The notes beneath the pieces were generated by a model, which was not told the DNA's origin, did no database searches, and saw only the letters and a list, made by a program, of their open reading frames with translations. A program made the position numbers and the translations under genes. From Anaerolineaceae bacterium oral taxon 439 (GTDB lineage Bacteria; Chloroflexota; Anaerolineae; Anaerolineales; Anaerolineaceae), in NCBI GenBank assembly GCA_001717545.1, contig CP017039.1:2852001-2916000 (forward strand): DNA of 64,000 bases, written 5' to 3'. Of the stretch, positions 1-8,047 are shown in pieces. Position 1 is the stretch's first letter. Every line of letters starts with the position of its first letter.

Positions 1-565
1 ACGTCACGATAAACAGGTCGCTCGCCGCCGCCAGCGCCAGTAGCGCGAAATACAGCGCCGCCGCGCGCTTCGAAATCCGTTCCTCCCGTCGAAGCCGTTC
101 CGCGAGCGCGATCAGCGGGAAAAACAGGATAAACACGCCGACATGCGCCCGCAGCGTTTTCAACAGCGGCAGCGTCGGGATCCCGGTCAGCGCCGTGTAG
201 AAAAAAAACGAGATCCAGAACGAATCGCCCGATAATCCGCGGCGGAGGAGAAAAAAACCGGCGAAAAAAATCAGCGTCCCGCCCAGCGCAATCGCCAGAA
301 GGACGGACGCCGTCGAAACGCCGAAAAGCGCCGCCCCGGGAAGATACAGCGGGAGCTCGGTAAACAGGAACGTCGCGCCGGTAAAATTCCAGCCGCGCAG
401 CAGCACGTTCCCGGACAGAATGTCCGCCGCTTCGAGGTTCAGCGACGCCCAATCGGAATCGATCGGGATCGCGGAAAACGCGAAATAAAGGTAAAGAAAA
501 TAGACGGCCGCGAAAACCGCGAGAAACCCGCCGCGAACAATCTTCCTCTCAGATAAACGCTTCAA
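1..565 (-). CDS. Polytopic membrane protein, partial (runs off left edge)
   Basis: An uninterrupted reading frame enters from the left edge and covers 188 codons of the amino-terminal part of a membrane protein. The start is a TTG at 565 with GAGG six bases upstream. The protein opens with a basic stretch (LKRLSERK) and one hydrophobic helix. A loop with acidic and aromatic residues follows (PIDSDWASLN), then several more hydrophobic helices. This resembles the start of integral-membrane GT-C type glycosyltransferases, in which an acidic residue in the first extracytoplasmic loop is typical. The family is an inference, because the rest of the gene is outside the window. It begins 19 bases after the stop of the PH-like membrane protein gene and is probably in the same operon. 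Confidence 0.65.
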   Translation of the reverse strand, partial: MKRLSERKIVRGGFLAVFAAVYFLYLYFAFSAIPIDSDWASLNLEAADILSGNVLLRGWNFTGATFLFTELPLYLPGAALFGVSTASVLLAIALGGTLIFFAGFFLLRRGLSGDSFWISFFFYTALTGIPTLPLLKTLRAHVGVFILFFPLIALAERLRREERISKRAAALYFALLALAAASDLFIVT

Positions 566-584
566 GCCTACCCTCGCTCCGTCC

Positions 585-1517
585 TCAGACGATAAAAAAC
601 CCCGACAGCAGGAAAACAGCGCAGACGAGAACCGACGCGCCCCAGATCATCTCCGCCGTCCGCTTCAGCTTATCAAACCGGTACAGCCGCACCCCTGCGA
701 CAAAATTCACCGCCCAGCAGACCCCCGACAGGATCGGCAGGATCATCGCGTTCCCCGCCGGGACCGGATCGTGCAGCGTTCCCTCCGCCGTCCAGCCAAA
801 CCGAACGAATTGCGCATGGTTCAGGCGGAACCCGAGCCATAACGCCAGCAGCGCGATCATCAGCAGCGACGCGGGAGCCGAAAACCGGGCGATCCGATTC
901 TTGAACGACGCGACGAACCAATCCGCCGGGCGAACCGTCTGCCGCTCTGCTTCGGTCAGGATCCCCAGCTGGAGCATGCGCTCGTAAGCGGTCATGAACA
1001 GCGACGGGAGCCGCGGCGAAATCCCGTAAATCGTCGACGGCGTCCCAACAAACAGCATCGTTTTCAGGCTGGACGCCATGAACTCGACCTCGTCCCCATT
1101 GCCCAGCGTCACCTTCCCGGCGTAAGCGCCGGGCGTCGGTAAAAAAGGCCAGGGGATGTCCTGGTTCAGATCCGCCGGCGTCTTGATCCAGCTGATATCT
1201 GTCAACGGAATCGTCTCGCTGCGCAGCCCCCAGCGCAGCCGCAGGCTGTTCCGGGTCAGAACGTAGGAAGCGGTCGTCAGCGCGTACAGCCGGTACGCGA
1301 AAAACCCGATCGGTAAAAACAGCGATATCGCGACTAAAAACGACAGGAAAAACAACGGACCTGGCTGCTGCGCTGAAAAAAAGCTGAAACAGAACGCCAT
1401 CGCCGCCAGGCAGACGCCTGAAAAAACAAGATTCAGCGCCCATCCTTCGAATAGCGCCGGACGAAAAAGCAGCCTGTCGCTTCGTTTTTTCGGTTTCGCC
1501 GCCGCGCCGCCAATCAT
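585..1517 (-). CDS. PH-like domain membrane protein
   Basis: 310-residue integral membrane protein. Two hydrophobic helices (about residues 28-48 and 54-75) are followed by a soluble segment of about 100 residues. That segment begins YVLTRNSLRLRWGLRSETIP, the pattern of bacterial PH (bPH) domains in which a beta-strand follows a transmembrane hairpin. Further helices lie near residues 214-232, 258-280 and at the C terminus (about 290-310). Bacterial proteins of this layout are usually annotated only as PH domain-containing, and no enzymatic motif is visible. The gene starts seven bases after the DegT aminotransferase stop and is followed closely by the partial membrane protein gene, so it sits in a surface-related operon. 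Its role is unknown; membrane-associated binding or assembly is a guess. Confidence 0.6.
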   Translation of the reverse strand: MIGGAAAKPKKRSDRLLFRPALFEGWALNLVFSGVCLAAMAFCFSFFSAQQPGPLFFLSFLVAISLFLPIGFFAYRLYALTTASYVLTRNSLRLRWGLRSETIPLTDISWIKTPADLNQDIPWPFLPTPGAYAGKVTLGNGDEVEFMASSLKTMLFVGTPSTIYGISPRLPSLFMTAYERMLQLGILTEAERQTVRPADWFVASFKNRIARFSAPASLLMIALLALWLGFRLNHAQFVRFGWTAEGTLHDPVPAGNAMILPILSGVCWAVNFVAGVRLYRFDKLKRTAEMIWGASVLVCAVFLLSGFFIV

Positions 1518-1524
1518 CGCCGCC

Positions 1525-2721
1525 TCACCCGCCCTTTCGAAGGACCTGCCGCAGCGCAGCGCCGACCATCGCGACCTGTTCCCGCGTCATGACGCCGGAG
1601 AAAGGAATCGCCAGACCGCGCCGGCCTGAATCGACGGCGACCGGAAATCGTTCGGACGCATACCCGAACAGGCCGCGGATATAGGGCTGGTCCGTAATCG
1701 GGGCGAAATAAGGCCGAACCGGAATCCCCAGCGCGTTGAGCTGATGGATCGCGCGGTCGCGGTCGATCCCGCGAGCCAACCGGACGACGAAAACGAACCA
1801 GCTGTCCCGCGTCGTCGTCGCCGCTTTCGCCGGCAGCGTTATTTCATCCAGGTCCGCCAGCTCCTCGAAATACCAGCCGGCGACGCGTTCCCGATTCGCC
1901 AGCAGCGTTTCAATCCGGCTCATCTGCGCGGCGCCCAGCGCGGCGTTCAGCTCGCTCATCCGATAATTAAACCCCAGATACGTATGCTCCAGCCAGGTAT
2001 CGCCCGGCGCGCGTCCCTGATTGCGCATGGCGCTCATTTTCATCGCCAGCTCGCCGTCGTTAGTAACGATCATGCCGCCTTCGCCGGTCGTCATCTGCTT
2101 ATTCGGGTAAAACGCGAAAACGCCCGCCGCCCCTTCCAGCCCGGCTGGACGTCCCTTATATCCCGCGCCCAGCGCCTCGCAGGAGTCCTCGATCACCGAT
2201 AATCCGGATTCTGCCGCAATCGTATTCAGCGCGTCATAGTCAGCGGGCTGCCCAAAAACATCGACCGCAAGGATCCCTTTCAGTTTCCCGTCCGCGCGAT
2301 AACCGCGTTCCGGGAGCCATCGCGCCCGACGGCGTCCGCCCGCGTTAAAATCCGCCGCCGCTTCGGCGACCAGCGCCGGATCGATATTCCCGACCTGAGG
2401 ATCGACGTCGACGAAAATCGGCGTGATCCGCTCGTAAAGAAGAACGTTCGTCGAGGCCACGAACGAAAACGGCGTCGTAATCACGAAATCCCCGTCGCTC
2501 CATCCGCAGGCGCGCACGGCCAGATGCAGCCCCGAGGTCCCCGAATTCACCGCAATCGCATGTTTCGCGCCGCAGAATTCCCGGATCGCCGCTTCAAAAC
2601 GCAGCTGAAACGGCCCCATACTGAGCGCATTGCCGCGCATCACCTCGTTCACCGCCGCGCGTTCCGCCTCGCTGATATCCGGCGATGACATCGGCACTTC
2701 AAAATTCATGCGAAAATCCAT
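1525..2721 (-). CDS. DegT/DnrJ/EryC1/StrS family PLP-dependent sugar aminotransferase
   Basis: 398-residue fold-type I PLP enzyme of the sugar aminotransferase family, which transfers an amino group from glutamate to a nucleotide-linked keto-sugar. Visible landmarks are NSGTSGLHLAV near residue 60 (cofactor phosphate pocket), IEDSCEALGA near 178 (PLP-ring Asp), and FAFYPNKQMTTGEGG near 203, whose lysine at about 208 should form the internal aldimine. I chose the ATG at 2721 because AGGAGT lies just upstream and the family start motif (VPMSSPDISEAE) follows. A TTG at 2805 overlapping the bactofilin stop would add 28 low-complexity residues. A PglD/NeuD-type acyltransferase two genes upstream suggests a PglE-like step making an acetamido sugar, but no 4,6-dehydratase is visible nearby. 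The exact sugar is unknown. Confidence 0.85.
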   Translation of the reverse strand: MDFRMNFEVPMSSPDISEAERAAVNEVMRGNALSMGPFQLRFEAAIREFCGAKHAIAVNSGTSGLHLAVRACGWSDGDFVITTPFSFVASTNVLLYERITPIFVDVDPQVGNIDPALVAEAAADFNAGGRRRARWLPERGYRADGKLKGILAVDVFGQPADYDALNTIAAESGLSVIEDSCEALGAGYKGRPAGLEGAAGVFAFYPNKQMTTGEGGMIVTNDGELAMKMSAMRNQGRAPGDTWLEHTYLGFNYRMSELNAALGAAQMSRIETLLANRERVAGWYFEELADLDEITLPAKAATTTRDSWFVFVVRLARGIDRDRAIHQLNALGIPVRPYFAPITDQPYIRGLFGYASERFPVAVDSGRRGLAIPFSGVMTREQVAMVGAALRQVLRKGG

Positions 2722-2801
2722 CTGCGCAACTCCTGATTCCTCTCGATTTACGGACGCTTCCGCCGCTTTTCCGCTCGATTTTCTACTTCCTGATTTTCCA
2801 C

Positions 2802-3242
2802 TCAATACATACTCACGGAATTCGGATTATACGGCGCCGGCGGCGGCTGGCTCGGATCGAGAACGAACTTCTCCTCCATCCGAACCGACCCGCGCAAAAA
2901 AGCGCCTTCTTCCGTCGAGAATCCGACGACGTAAACGTCGCCCCAAACCCGGCCCGTCGATCGGATTTCGAGCTTTTCCGCCGAGATATTCCCGCGGACG
3001 GTCCCCGCGACGACGACCGTATTGGCGCGAATATTGTTGCAAAATACCCTCCCGGTCTCGCCGACAACGATAATCCCCTGAACCTGAATCTCGCCTTCGA
3101 ACGTTCCCTCGATCCGGATCCCGCCGCTTCCGCGCAGGTTTCCGCGCCAATTAATCCCCGCGCCTAAAATCGAAGTGACCCGGTCGCTCGACGCGGCCTG
3201 CTGCTGGTTGGTATTCTGCGCCTGCGGATTGCGCCGGAACAT
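2802..3242 (-). CDS. Bactofilin family cytoskeletal protein
   Basis: 146-residue protein with the bactofilin (DUF583) pattern. A short polar tail of about 25 residues is followed by a run of beta-helix turns of hydrophobic-Gly-hydrophobic type, for example INWRGNLRGSGGIRIEG, VVVAGTVRGNISA and GRVWGDVYV. A proline-rich C-terminal tail (PPPAPYNPN) ends the protein. Bactofilins polymerise without nucleotide into filaments at the membrane and act in cell shape or in localising wall and envelope enzymes. GAGGGG-like purine-rich sequence precedes the ATG. The gene lies between the acyltransferase and aminotransferase genes of a sugar pathway, all on the same strand, which suggests a link with surface polymer assembly. 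Confidence 0.88.
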   Translation of the reverse strand: MFRRNPQAQNTNQQQAASSDRVTSILGAGINWRGNLRGSGGIRIEGTFEGEIQVQGIIVVGETGRVFCNNIRANTVVVAGTVRGNISAEKLEIRSTGRVWGDVYVVGFSTEEGAFLRGSVRMEEKFVLDPSQPPPAPYNPNSVSMY

Positions 3243-3337
3243 TCGCTCATTCCCCTCACTTCATTGATTTCAGCCCAAAAGCCGACCGCCGGACCTGACG
3301 CAAAAAAACGCTGTCCAAACGGAAAGCCCGCCCATAT

Positions 3338-4018
3338 TCAGGCGATTTTTCGATATGTCTTCCATCCGGCGTCCCGACCCGCTCGATCGGGCCAGACCGC
3401 CCCGGCGAAAATTCGCGTTCCGTCCGGAACGTCGTCTTTCACAGTCGCGCCGTTGCCGATCCGGACGCTGCGACCAACCGTCACGCCCAAATTGATCGTC
3501 GCGCGCATTCCGACCTGCGTAAAATCGCCGATTCGGACCGCTCCGCCCAGCGCAGCGCCCGGCGACAAGTTCACACAGCGGCCCAGCCGATCGTCATGCG
3601 ACAGGATCACACCCGCGTTCAGGAGCGTTCCGAAGCCGACGCGCGAATCCGAGCTGATATACGTTCCGGCAAGAACCTGAACCGCGTCGTCGATCACCGC
3701 CGAAGGCTCGATCACCGCCGAAGGATGAACCAGCGCAGGCTGGTCAAAGTCCGCCTCGATCAGGCGCTCAAAAACGGCCCAGCGCACGGAAGGGTTCCCG
3801 ATTCCGCCGACCGCGTTCACGGCGCAGCGCACGCCTTGGCCGCGGAGCCGGACAAGATCGGATGACGCGCCGATAACCGGGACCCCCATGACCTCCGTCC
3901 CCAAAGCCATCTCATCGTCGATAATCCCGACGATTTCGTACCGTCCGATCGCGCGGATCAGGTCGATCACGGTCTTCGCGTGACCGCCGCCGCCGTACAC
4001 GATCATTTTTTCAATCAT
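3338..4018 (-). CDS. PglD/NeuD-type sugar O/N-acyltransferase with left-handed beta-helix
   Basis: 226-residue acetyltransferase of the sialic acid O-acetyltransferase NeuD / PglD family. The N terminus carries a Rossmann-like nucleotide-sugar binding half with MIVYGGGGHAKTVID, the hallmark of the family, and IVGIIDD. From about residue 95 imperfect hexapeptide repeats form a left-handed beta-helix (for example VHPSAVIEPSAVIDDAVQV). The His in ILSHDDRLG near residue 140 matches the catalytic base of PglD. It would acetylate an amino sugar, possibly the product of the DegT aminotransferase two genes downstream. No clear ribosome binding site precedes the ATG; a TAAAAT box at 4025-4030 lies only six bases upstream, which would allow a leaderless transcript. 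Confidence 0.82.
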   Translation of the reverse strand: MIEKMIVYGGGGHAKTVIDLIRAIGRYEIVGIIDDEMALGTEVMGVPVIGASSDLVRLRGQGVRCAVNAVGGIGNPSVRWAVFERLIEADFDQPALVHPSAVIEPSAVIDDAVQVLAGTYISSDSRVGFGTLLNAGVILSHDDRLGRCVNLSPGAALGGAVRIGDFTQVGMRATINLGVTVGRSVRIGNGATVKDDVPDGTRIFAGAVWPDRAGRDAGWKTYRKIA

Positions 4019-4041
4019 ACGACTATTTTACACGATTCCCG

Positions 4042-4497
4042 CTATTTCTTCGCCGCCGACCGGGACGCCGCGACCGCCAACTCGTCGCAGCGGTTATTCA
4101 TCGGGTTGGACGCGTGGCCTTTGACCCAGACGAATCTGACTTCATGCCGCTGGAGAAGCGCCCAGAGCCGTTCGAGAAGGTCTGCGTTTTTCGCCGCTTC
4201 CGTTTTCGACCGTCTCCATCCGTTGGCCCGCCAGCGTTTCATCCAGCCCTGCTCGACCATGTCGACGACATACTTCGAATCCGAATACAGCGTTACAACG
4301 CAGCGCCGTTTCAACGCCTCCAGGCCAACGATAACCGCCGTCAGCTCCATCCGGTTATTCGTCGTCTCCGCCTCGCCGCCCGAAAGCTCCTTTCGGTTCG
4401 TTCCTGAAATTAAAAGTACGCCGTACCCGCCCGGGCCCGGATTCCCGGAGCAGGCGCCGTCCGTATAAATCGTAACCTCTGTCAATCCGTCCGCCAC
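4042..4497 (-). CDS. rnhA: Ribonuclease HI
   Basis: 151-residue RNase HI, which cleaves the RNA strand of RNA-DNA hybrids during replication and repair in the cytoplasm. All acidic active-site positions can be read: [13 protein letters not shown] (Asp), [12 protein letters not shown] (Glu), [11 protein letters not shown] (Asp) and NNRCDELA near the C terminus (Asp). The [17 protein letters not shown] segment also carries the conserved His loop. [13 protein letters not shown] matches the basic substrate-handle region of the bacterial type I enzymes. Length is normal. The start is a GTG at 4497 with GGAAGG upstream. It is divergently arranged relative to the large membrane protein gene starting at 4712, and the 214 bases between must hold both promoters, though none has a clear consensus. 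Confidence 0.95.
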   Translation of the reverse strand: MADGLTEVTIYTDGACSGNPGPGGYGVLLISGTNRKELSGGEAETTNNRMELTAVIVGLEALKRRCVVTLYSDSKYVVDMVEQGWMKRWRANGWRRSKTEAAKNADLLERLWALLQRHEVRFVWVKGHASNPMNNRCDELAVAASRSAAKK

Positions 4498-4711
4498 TGT
4501 TTTCCTTCCCCGCTCGTTTCAACGCAGACCTTCCGCCGCCGGGCGGGAAATCCGTCCGCGATTCGGTTAGAATTGATGGAATGAAACAAAGATATTTTCA
4601 TTTAGTCCCTGACCGTCAATCCGCCGGAACGTCCCGCGCGAACCCCGCCACAAATTCTATCATTTTTCCTGAGCCGCGCGCTTCCGCCGCGGGAAAAGGA
4701 CGGACGGCGCA

Positions 4712-6775
4712 ATGAACAAACCGGACGGACAGCAACCCATTCCGCTCCTAACAGGGCTCAGCGCGATCTGGCTGACGCTCGCCGGACTGGCGTCGCGCGC
4801 GGTTCTTCTCCGCTACGCCGAATTTCTCGCGAAAGGACGGATCGTCCCCTCGTTCCTCGCGATCGGCGCCGCGCTTCTCCTCGGGACGCTCTTCGTATTT
4901 TTCCTGATCTGGGCCCCCGGACGGATCGCGCCGCTGAAAGAGAAAGCGCCGATATTGAGCCGCGGTTTTGCCGCGCTGATAACGGCTGCTCCGCTCGTCC
5001 TTTACGGCTTTCTCCCATGGAGCGAGCCGTTCGGCGCGTTCTGGATCCGCGCGTACCTTTTCGCGCTGGCGATCCTCGCCGCGACCTGGCTTTCGGATCG
5101 CGAAAAACGATTCACCGCCGCCGCGCTCGTCCGGATTTCGCTGATTTTCTCGGTTTCCGCGCTCGTCGCGGAACGGCTCCAAACGATTAATAACTATCCG
5201 TTCAGCGTCGGCTGGTCCGAAGGGAACCGCTTCTGGGATTATTCCGTCCTGTTCGGACGCCGCCTGTACGACTGGCGAAGCGACGGTCCGATTCCGGCGT
5301 ATATCGACTTGGGACGGCAGGGGTTATGGGGCGCGATTTTCCTGCTTCCGAAGGTCACAATTACGATGATGCGCGCGTGGAACGCGGTCCTGTTTACCGT
5401 GCCGTACCTGCTCCTTGGCTGGGCGCTCCTCCGAAAACAGGGAAATCCGGAATCGTGGGAACGAAACGCCGCGCTCCCGCCGATCGTTTTCACGATGCTC
5501 TTCCTGAATCAGGGCCCTATCTATACGCCGCTCGTTCTCGCGATTGCGCTCACCGCCGCCGCACGAAAAACCCCGCGCTGGGTTCAGCTTCCGCTTCTCA
5601 TGGCCGCCGGCGCGTTCGCCGTCCTGTCGCGCTCGACCTGGATTATCGCGCCGCCCGTCCTGGCGGCGGCGATCGATTTCGTCGAGTCCAGGAAGCCAGT
5701 CCGAACGCGCTGGCTGACGGCGTTCCTGCTCGCCGCCGCCGCGCTCCTCGGCGCGGCGCTGTACCTGAGCCATGATAACTTCCTTCCCCGTAGCGAACCG
5801 TCCGCCGCGCCCGGAGCCGCCGTTTCATCGGCGCCGCCCGGATCCGCTCCGGCGGAGACGCAGACGGAACCGAACGGCGAAGAAGCGCCGCCGATGTTCA
5901 CGCGGGAATGGGTCGTATATTCGCTGACCCGCCAGCCTCTGATCCTGAGCCGGCTTTTCCCGAACGAAACGTTCGCGCCGGGAATCCTGCTCGCGTTGTT
6001 GATCGCCGTTCTCCCGCTGATCGCGCTGCTAACCGTCTGGGACCGGGAACGGCGCTGGCGGATCGATCGGTTAACGCGCGGTTTAATCGCGTTAATGCTG
6101 ACTGGATTCTGCGCCGTCGGGCTGCTGATTTCGGTAAAGATCGGCGGCGGATCCAATCTGCATAACCTCGACATGTTCCTGATCGCGCTGCTCGTCGTCG
6201 CTGCGTTAGCCTGGAACGACGGCTTCGGCGGCTGGGCGCGCGGCTGCGTCCGGGGGAACCGCCCCGTTTCGCTCCTGATCGCGGCGACAATCCTGATCCC
6301 AACCGTGTCGATCGTGTTTTCGCTGACGCCGAAGCGCTATCCAGACGCCGAAACGACGCGGGACGCGCTCGAAAAAATTCAGGCAGCGATCGAAGCTGCG
6401 GACGGCGAAGACGTCCTGTTTATCGACCAGCGACAGCTGCTGACGTTCGGTTCTGTCCCCAGAACCGAGCTGATCGCGGACTATGAGAAGAAATGGATGA
6501 TGGACGAGGCGATGGCGAATAACGCCGAATGGTTCGCGCCATACTATATGGACCTGAAAGCCCGGCGCTTCCGCGCGATTATCAGCGAACCGCTTCAGGT
6601 TAAATTCCAGGGCGCCGACCTGAACTTCAGTGAAGAAAACGACCTGTTCGTCCGCTACGTTTCCGTCCCGACGCTCTGCTACTATGAGCCGGCCGAAACC
6701 TTCCCGGAACAGGGCGTGCAGATCCTGATTCCCCGTGCTGAACCGATTGAAATCGACGGCTTCGCCTGCCCATAA
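4712..6775 (+). CDS. Large polytopic membrane protein, possibly a GT-C type glycosyltransferase
   Basis: 687-residue protein with about a dozen hydrophobic helices over residues 10-520 and a soluble C-terminal region of about 160 residues. A low-complexity loop near residues 360-395, rich in Ala, Pro, Ser and Glu, interrupts the membrane part. The loop near residue 165 carries WSEGNRFWDYS, and the helices alternate with short loops as in lipid-carrier-dependent mannosyl/arabinosyl transferases. I do not recognise a signature that fixes the family, and the catalytic acidic motif is not certain. The gene stands alone between rnhA (divergent) and a binding protein gene with its own promoter. A role in surface polymer glycosylation is an inference from topology and the glycan-rich surroundings. 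Confidence 0.6.
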   Translation: MNKPDGQQPIPLLTGLSAIWLTLAGLASRAVLLRYAEFLAKGRIVPSFLAIGAALLLGTLFVFFLIWAPGRIAPLKEKAPILSRGFAALITAAPLVLYGFLPWSEPFGAFWIRAYLFALAILAATWLSDREKRFTAAALVRISLIFSVSALVAERLQTINNYPFSVGWSEGNRFWDYSVLFGRRLYDWRSDGPIPAYIDLGRQGLWGAIFLLPKVTITMMRAWNAVLFTVPYLLLGWALLRKQGNPESWERNAALPPIVFTMLFLNQGPIYTPLVLAIALTAAARKTPRWVQLPLLMAAGAFAVLSRSTWIIAPPVLAAAIDFVESRKPVRTRWLTAFLLAAAALLGAALYLSHDNFLPRSEPSAAPGAAVSSAPPGSAPAETQTEPNGEEAPPMFTREWVVYSLTRQPLILSRLFPNETFAPGILLALLIAVLPLIALLTVWDRERRWRIDRLTRGLIALMLTGFCAVGLLISVKIGGGSNLHNLDMFLIALLVVAALAWNDGFGGWARGCVRGNRPVSLLIAATILIPTVSIVFSLTPKRYPDAETTRDALEKIQAAIEAADGEDVLFIDQRQLLTFGSVPRTELIADYEKKWMMDEAMANNAEWFAPYYMDLKARRFRAIISEPLQVKFQGADLNFSEENDLFVRYVSVPTLCYYEPAETFPEQGVQILIPRAEPIEIDGFACP

Positions 6776-6811
6776 ATTTCTCGAATCGACGAAAATCCCG
6801 TATCCAATGAA

Positions 6812-6839
6812 TTGACAGATTCGCTATTCAGAGTATACT
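6812..6839 (+). promoter_or_regulatory. Sigma70-type promoter of the binding protein gene
   Basis: TTGACA (6812-6817) and TATACT (6834-6839) are separated by 16 bases. A leader of about 45 bases follows with AAGGCCTCC before the ATG at 6891. This is one of the best consensus matches in the window. Confidence 0.75.
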
Positions 6840-6890
6840 TACTTCAAACTTCGCTTATTCAATAAGTATTCATTCTAAGAAAGGCCTCCT

Positions 6891-7976
6891 ATGAAACACA
6901 TTTATCGCAGTCTGATTTTCACGTTAATCCTTGCGCTCTGCTTCGGCGTTTTCGCCGTCGCCGCGCAGGAAATCGCCGCCGACGCCGTTACGGTCGTCGA
7001 GCAGGAAGAAGCTACGCTGACCGACGTCCTTGGCCGCGAAGTTACCTTCAATGCCCCGGCCGCTTCGGCCGTCATCGCCGGAAAGAAAACCGGGACGATC
7101 GTCGAATTACCGTTCATGTTCGAAAGCGGGCGAACGTCCGTTATTACCGGGCGCGGCGGGCAGGATAAAGGGAAATTCATGTCGCTCCTGGATATCCAGA
7201 CGCCGGAGTTAGAGGACGGAAGCGTCGAAACCGTTGCCGCGATGAAGCCTGACGTCATCTTCCTGAAGAGCTATACCCGCGAAGACGCAGGCATCGCTTT
7301 CGAAGAAACCGGGATCCCGGTCATCTACCTGAGCCTTGAATCCCCGGCCGACTACGTCGTCGACGTCGCCGCCGTTGGAAAGGTTTTCGGCGAAGAGGAA
7401 CGCGCCGCTGAAATTCTTGCCTATTACGCCGAGATCGAAGAACGCGTCGCGAAAATCGCCGCCGGAGTTGAGACGAAGAAAAAGGTCCTCCTGCTTCAGT
7501 TCGCGGAAGCCGACGGCGCGTACGCGCTGAAAATCGCCCCGGCGAACTGGTTCCAGACTTCCATGGTCGAGGACGCGGGCGGCGATCCGGTCTGGAAAGC
7601 CGACGCCGAGAATACGAATAAATGGATGGACGTCAACTTTGAGCAGATCGCCGCGTATGATCCCGACGTCCTGCTGATCGTCAATTACTTCGACGACCCG
7701 AAAGCCAACGTCGCCATGCTGAAGGAAGACGAGGCCTGGAAAGAGCTCCGCGCGGTTAAGGACGGCGAAATTTACCCGTTCGGAAAGGATACCCTCTCCT
7801 GGGACAGCGCCGGTCCGCGCCGCGGGCTGGGCTTGCTTTGGACCGTCAAAACGCTCTATCCGGAGCTCAGCGAGGATATCGACCTCGAAGCCGAAATGCA
7901 GAAGTTTTACAGCTGGTTCGGACTCGAGCCGGACGTGATCGAAGCCGAACTGATTTCCGCTTATCTGGCTGAGTAA
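6891..7976 (+). CDS. ABC transporter substrate-binding protein, iron-siderophore/cobalamin type
   Basis: 361-residue exported protein with a signal peptide at residues 1-25 (basic start, hydrophobic core, AVAAQE cleavage region) and no lipobox cysteine. The mature part follows the class III periplasmic-binding fold of BtuF/FhuD/FepB-like proteins: TDVLGREVTFNAPA at the start, then MKPDVIFLKSYT, GIPVIYLSLESPADY, a long linking helix, and YDPDVLLIVNYF. It should bind a metal chelate such as a siderophore, heme or corrinoid outside the membrane and deliver it to an ABC importer. No permease or ATPase gene is adjacent: the gene has its own promoter and is followed directly by a terminator. The partner transporter must lie elsewhere, so the ligand cannot be named. 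Confidence 0.8.
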   Translation: MKHIYRSLIFTLILALCFGVFAVAAQEIAADAVTVVEQEEATLTDVLGREVTFNAPAASAVIAGKKTGTIVELPFMFESGRTSVITGRGGQDKGKFMSLLDIQTPELEDGSVETVAAMKPDVIFLKSYTREDAGIAFEETGIPVIYLSLESPADYVVDVAAVGKVFGEEERAAEILAYYAEIEERVAKIAAGVETKKKVLLLQFAEADGAYALKIAPANWFQTSMVEDAGGDPVWKADAENTNKWMDVNFEQIAAYDPDVLLIVNYFDDPKANVAMLKEDEAWKELRAVKDGEIYPFGKDTLSWDSAGPRRGLGLLWTVKTLYPELSEDIDLEAEMQKFYSWFGLEPDVIEAELISAYLAE

Positions 7977-7998
7977 AACCGATCGATTGTATAAAGAA

Positions 7999-8032
7999 AC
8001 CCCGGGTAATTCATTTATCCCGGGGTCTTTTT
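7999..8032. terminator. Bidirectional rho-independent terminator
   Basis: The stem ACCCCGGGTAA pairs with TTATCCCGGGGT with one bulge across a short loop. A T-rich run (TCTTTTT) follows on the plus strand, and an A-rich run precedes it, giving Ts on the minus strand. It lies between the convergent binding protein and galactokinase genes and can serve both. Confidence 0.85.
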
Positions 8033-8047
8033 ATTCAGAAGCGCGCG

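Noticed and set aside
673-1443. Long open frame antiparallel-frame shadow on the minus strand within the PH-like gene
   Set aside because: Arg/Asp/Ala-rich composition without hydrophobic helices or motifs; a product of high GC content and codon bias.
4498-4711. Possible small gene or RNA in the divergent rnhA/membrane protein spacer
   Set aside because: No start with ribosome binding site and no stable hairpin; only promoter function is plausible.
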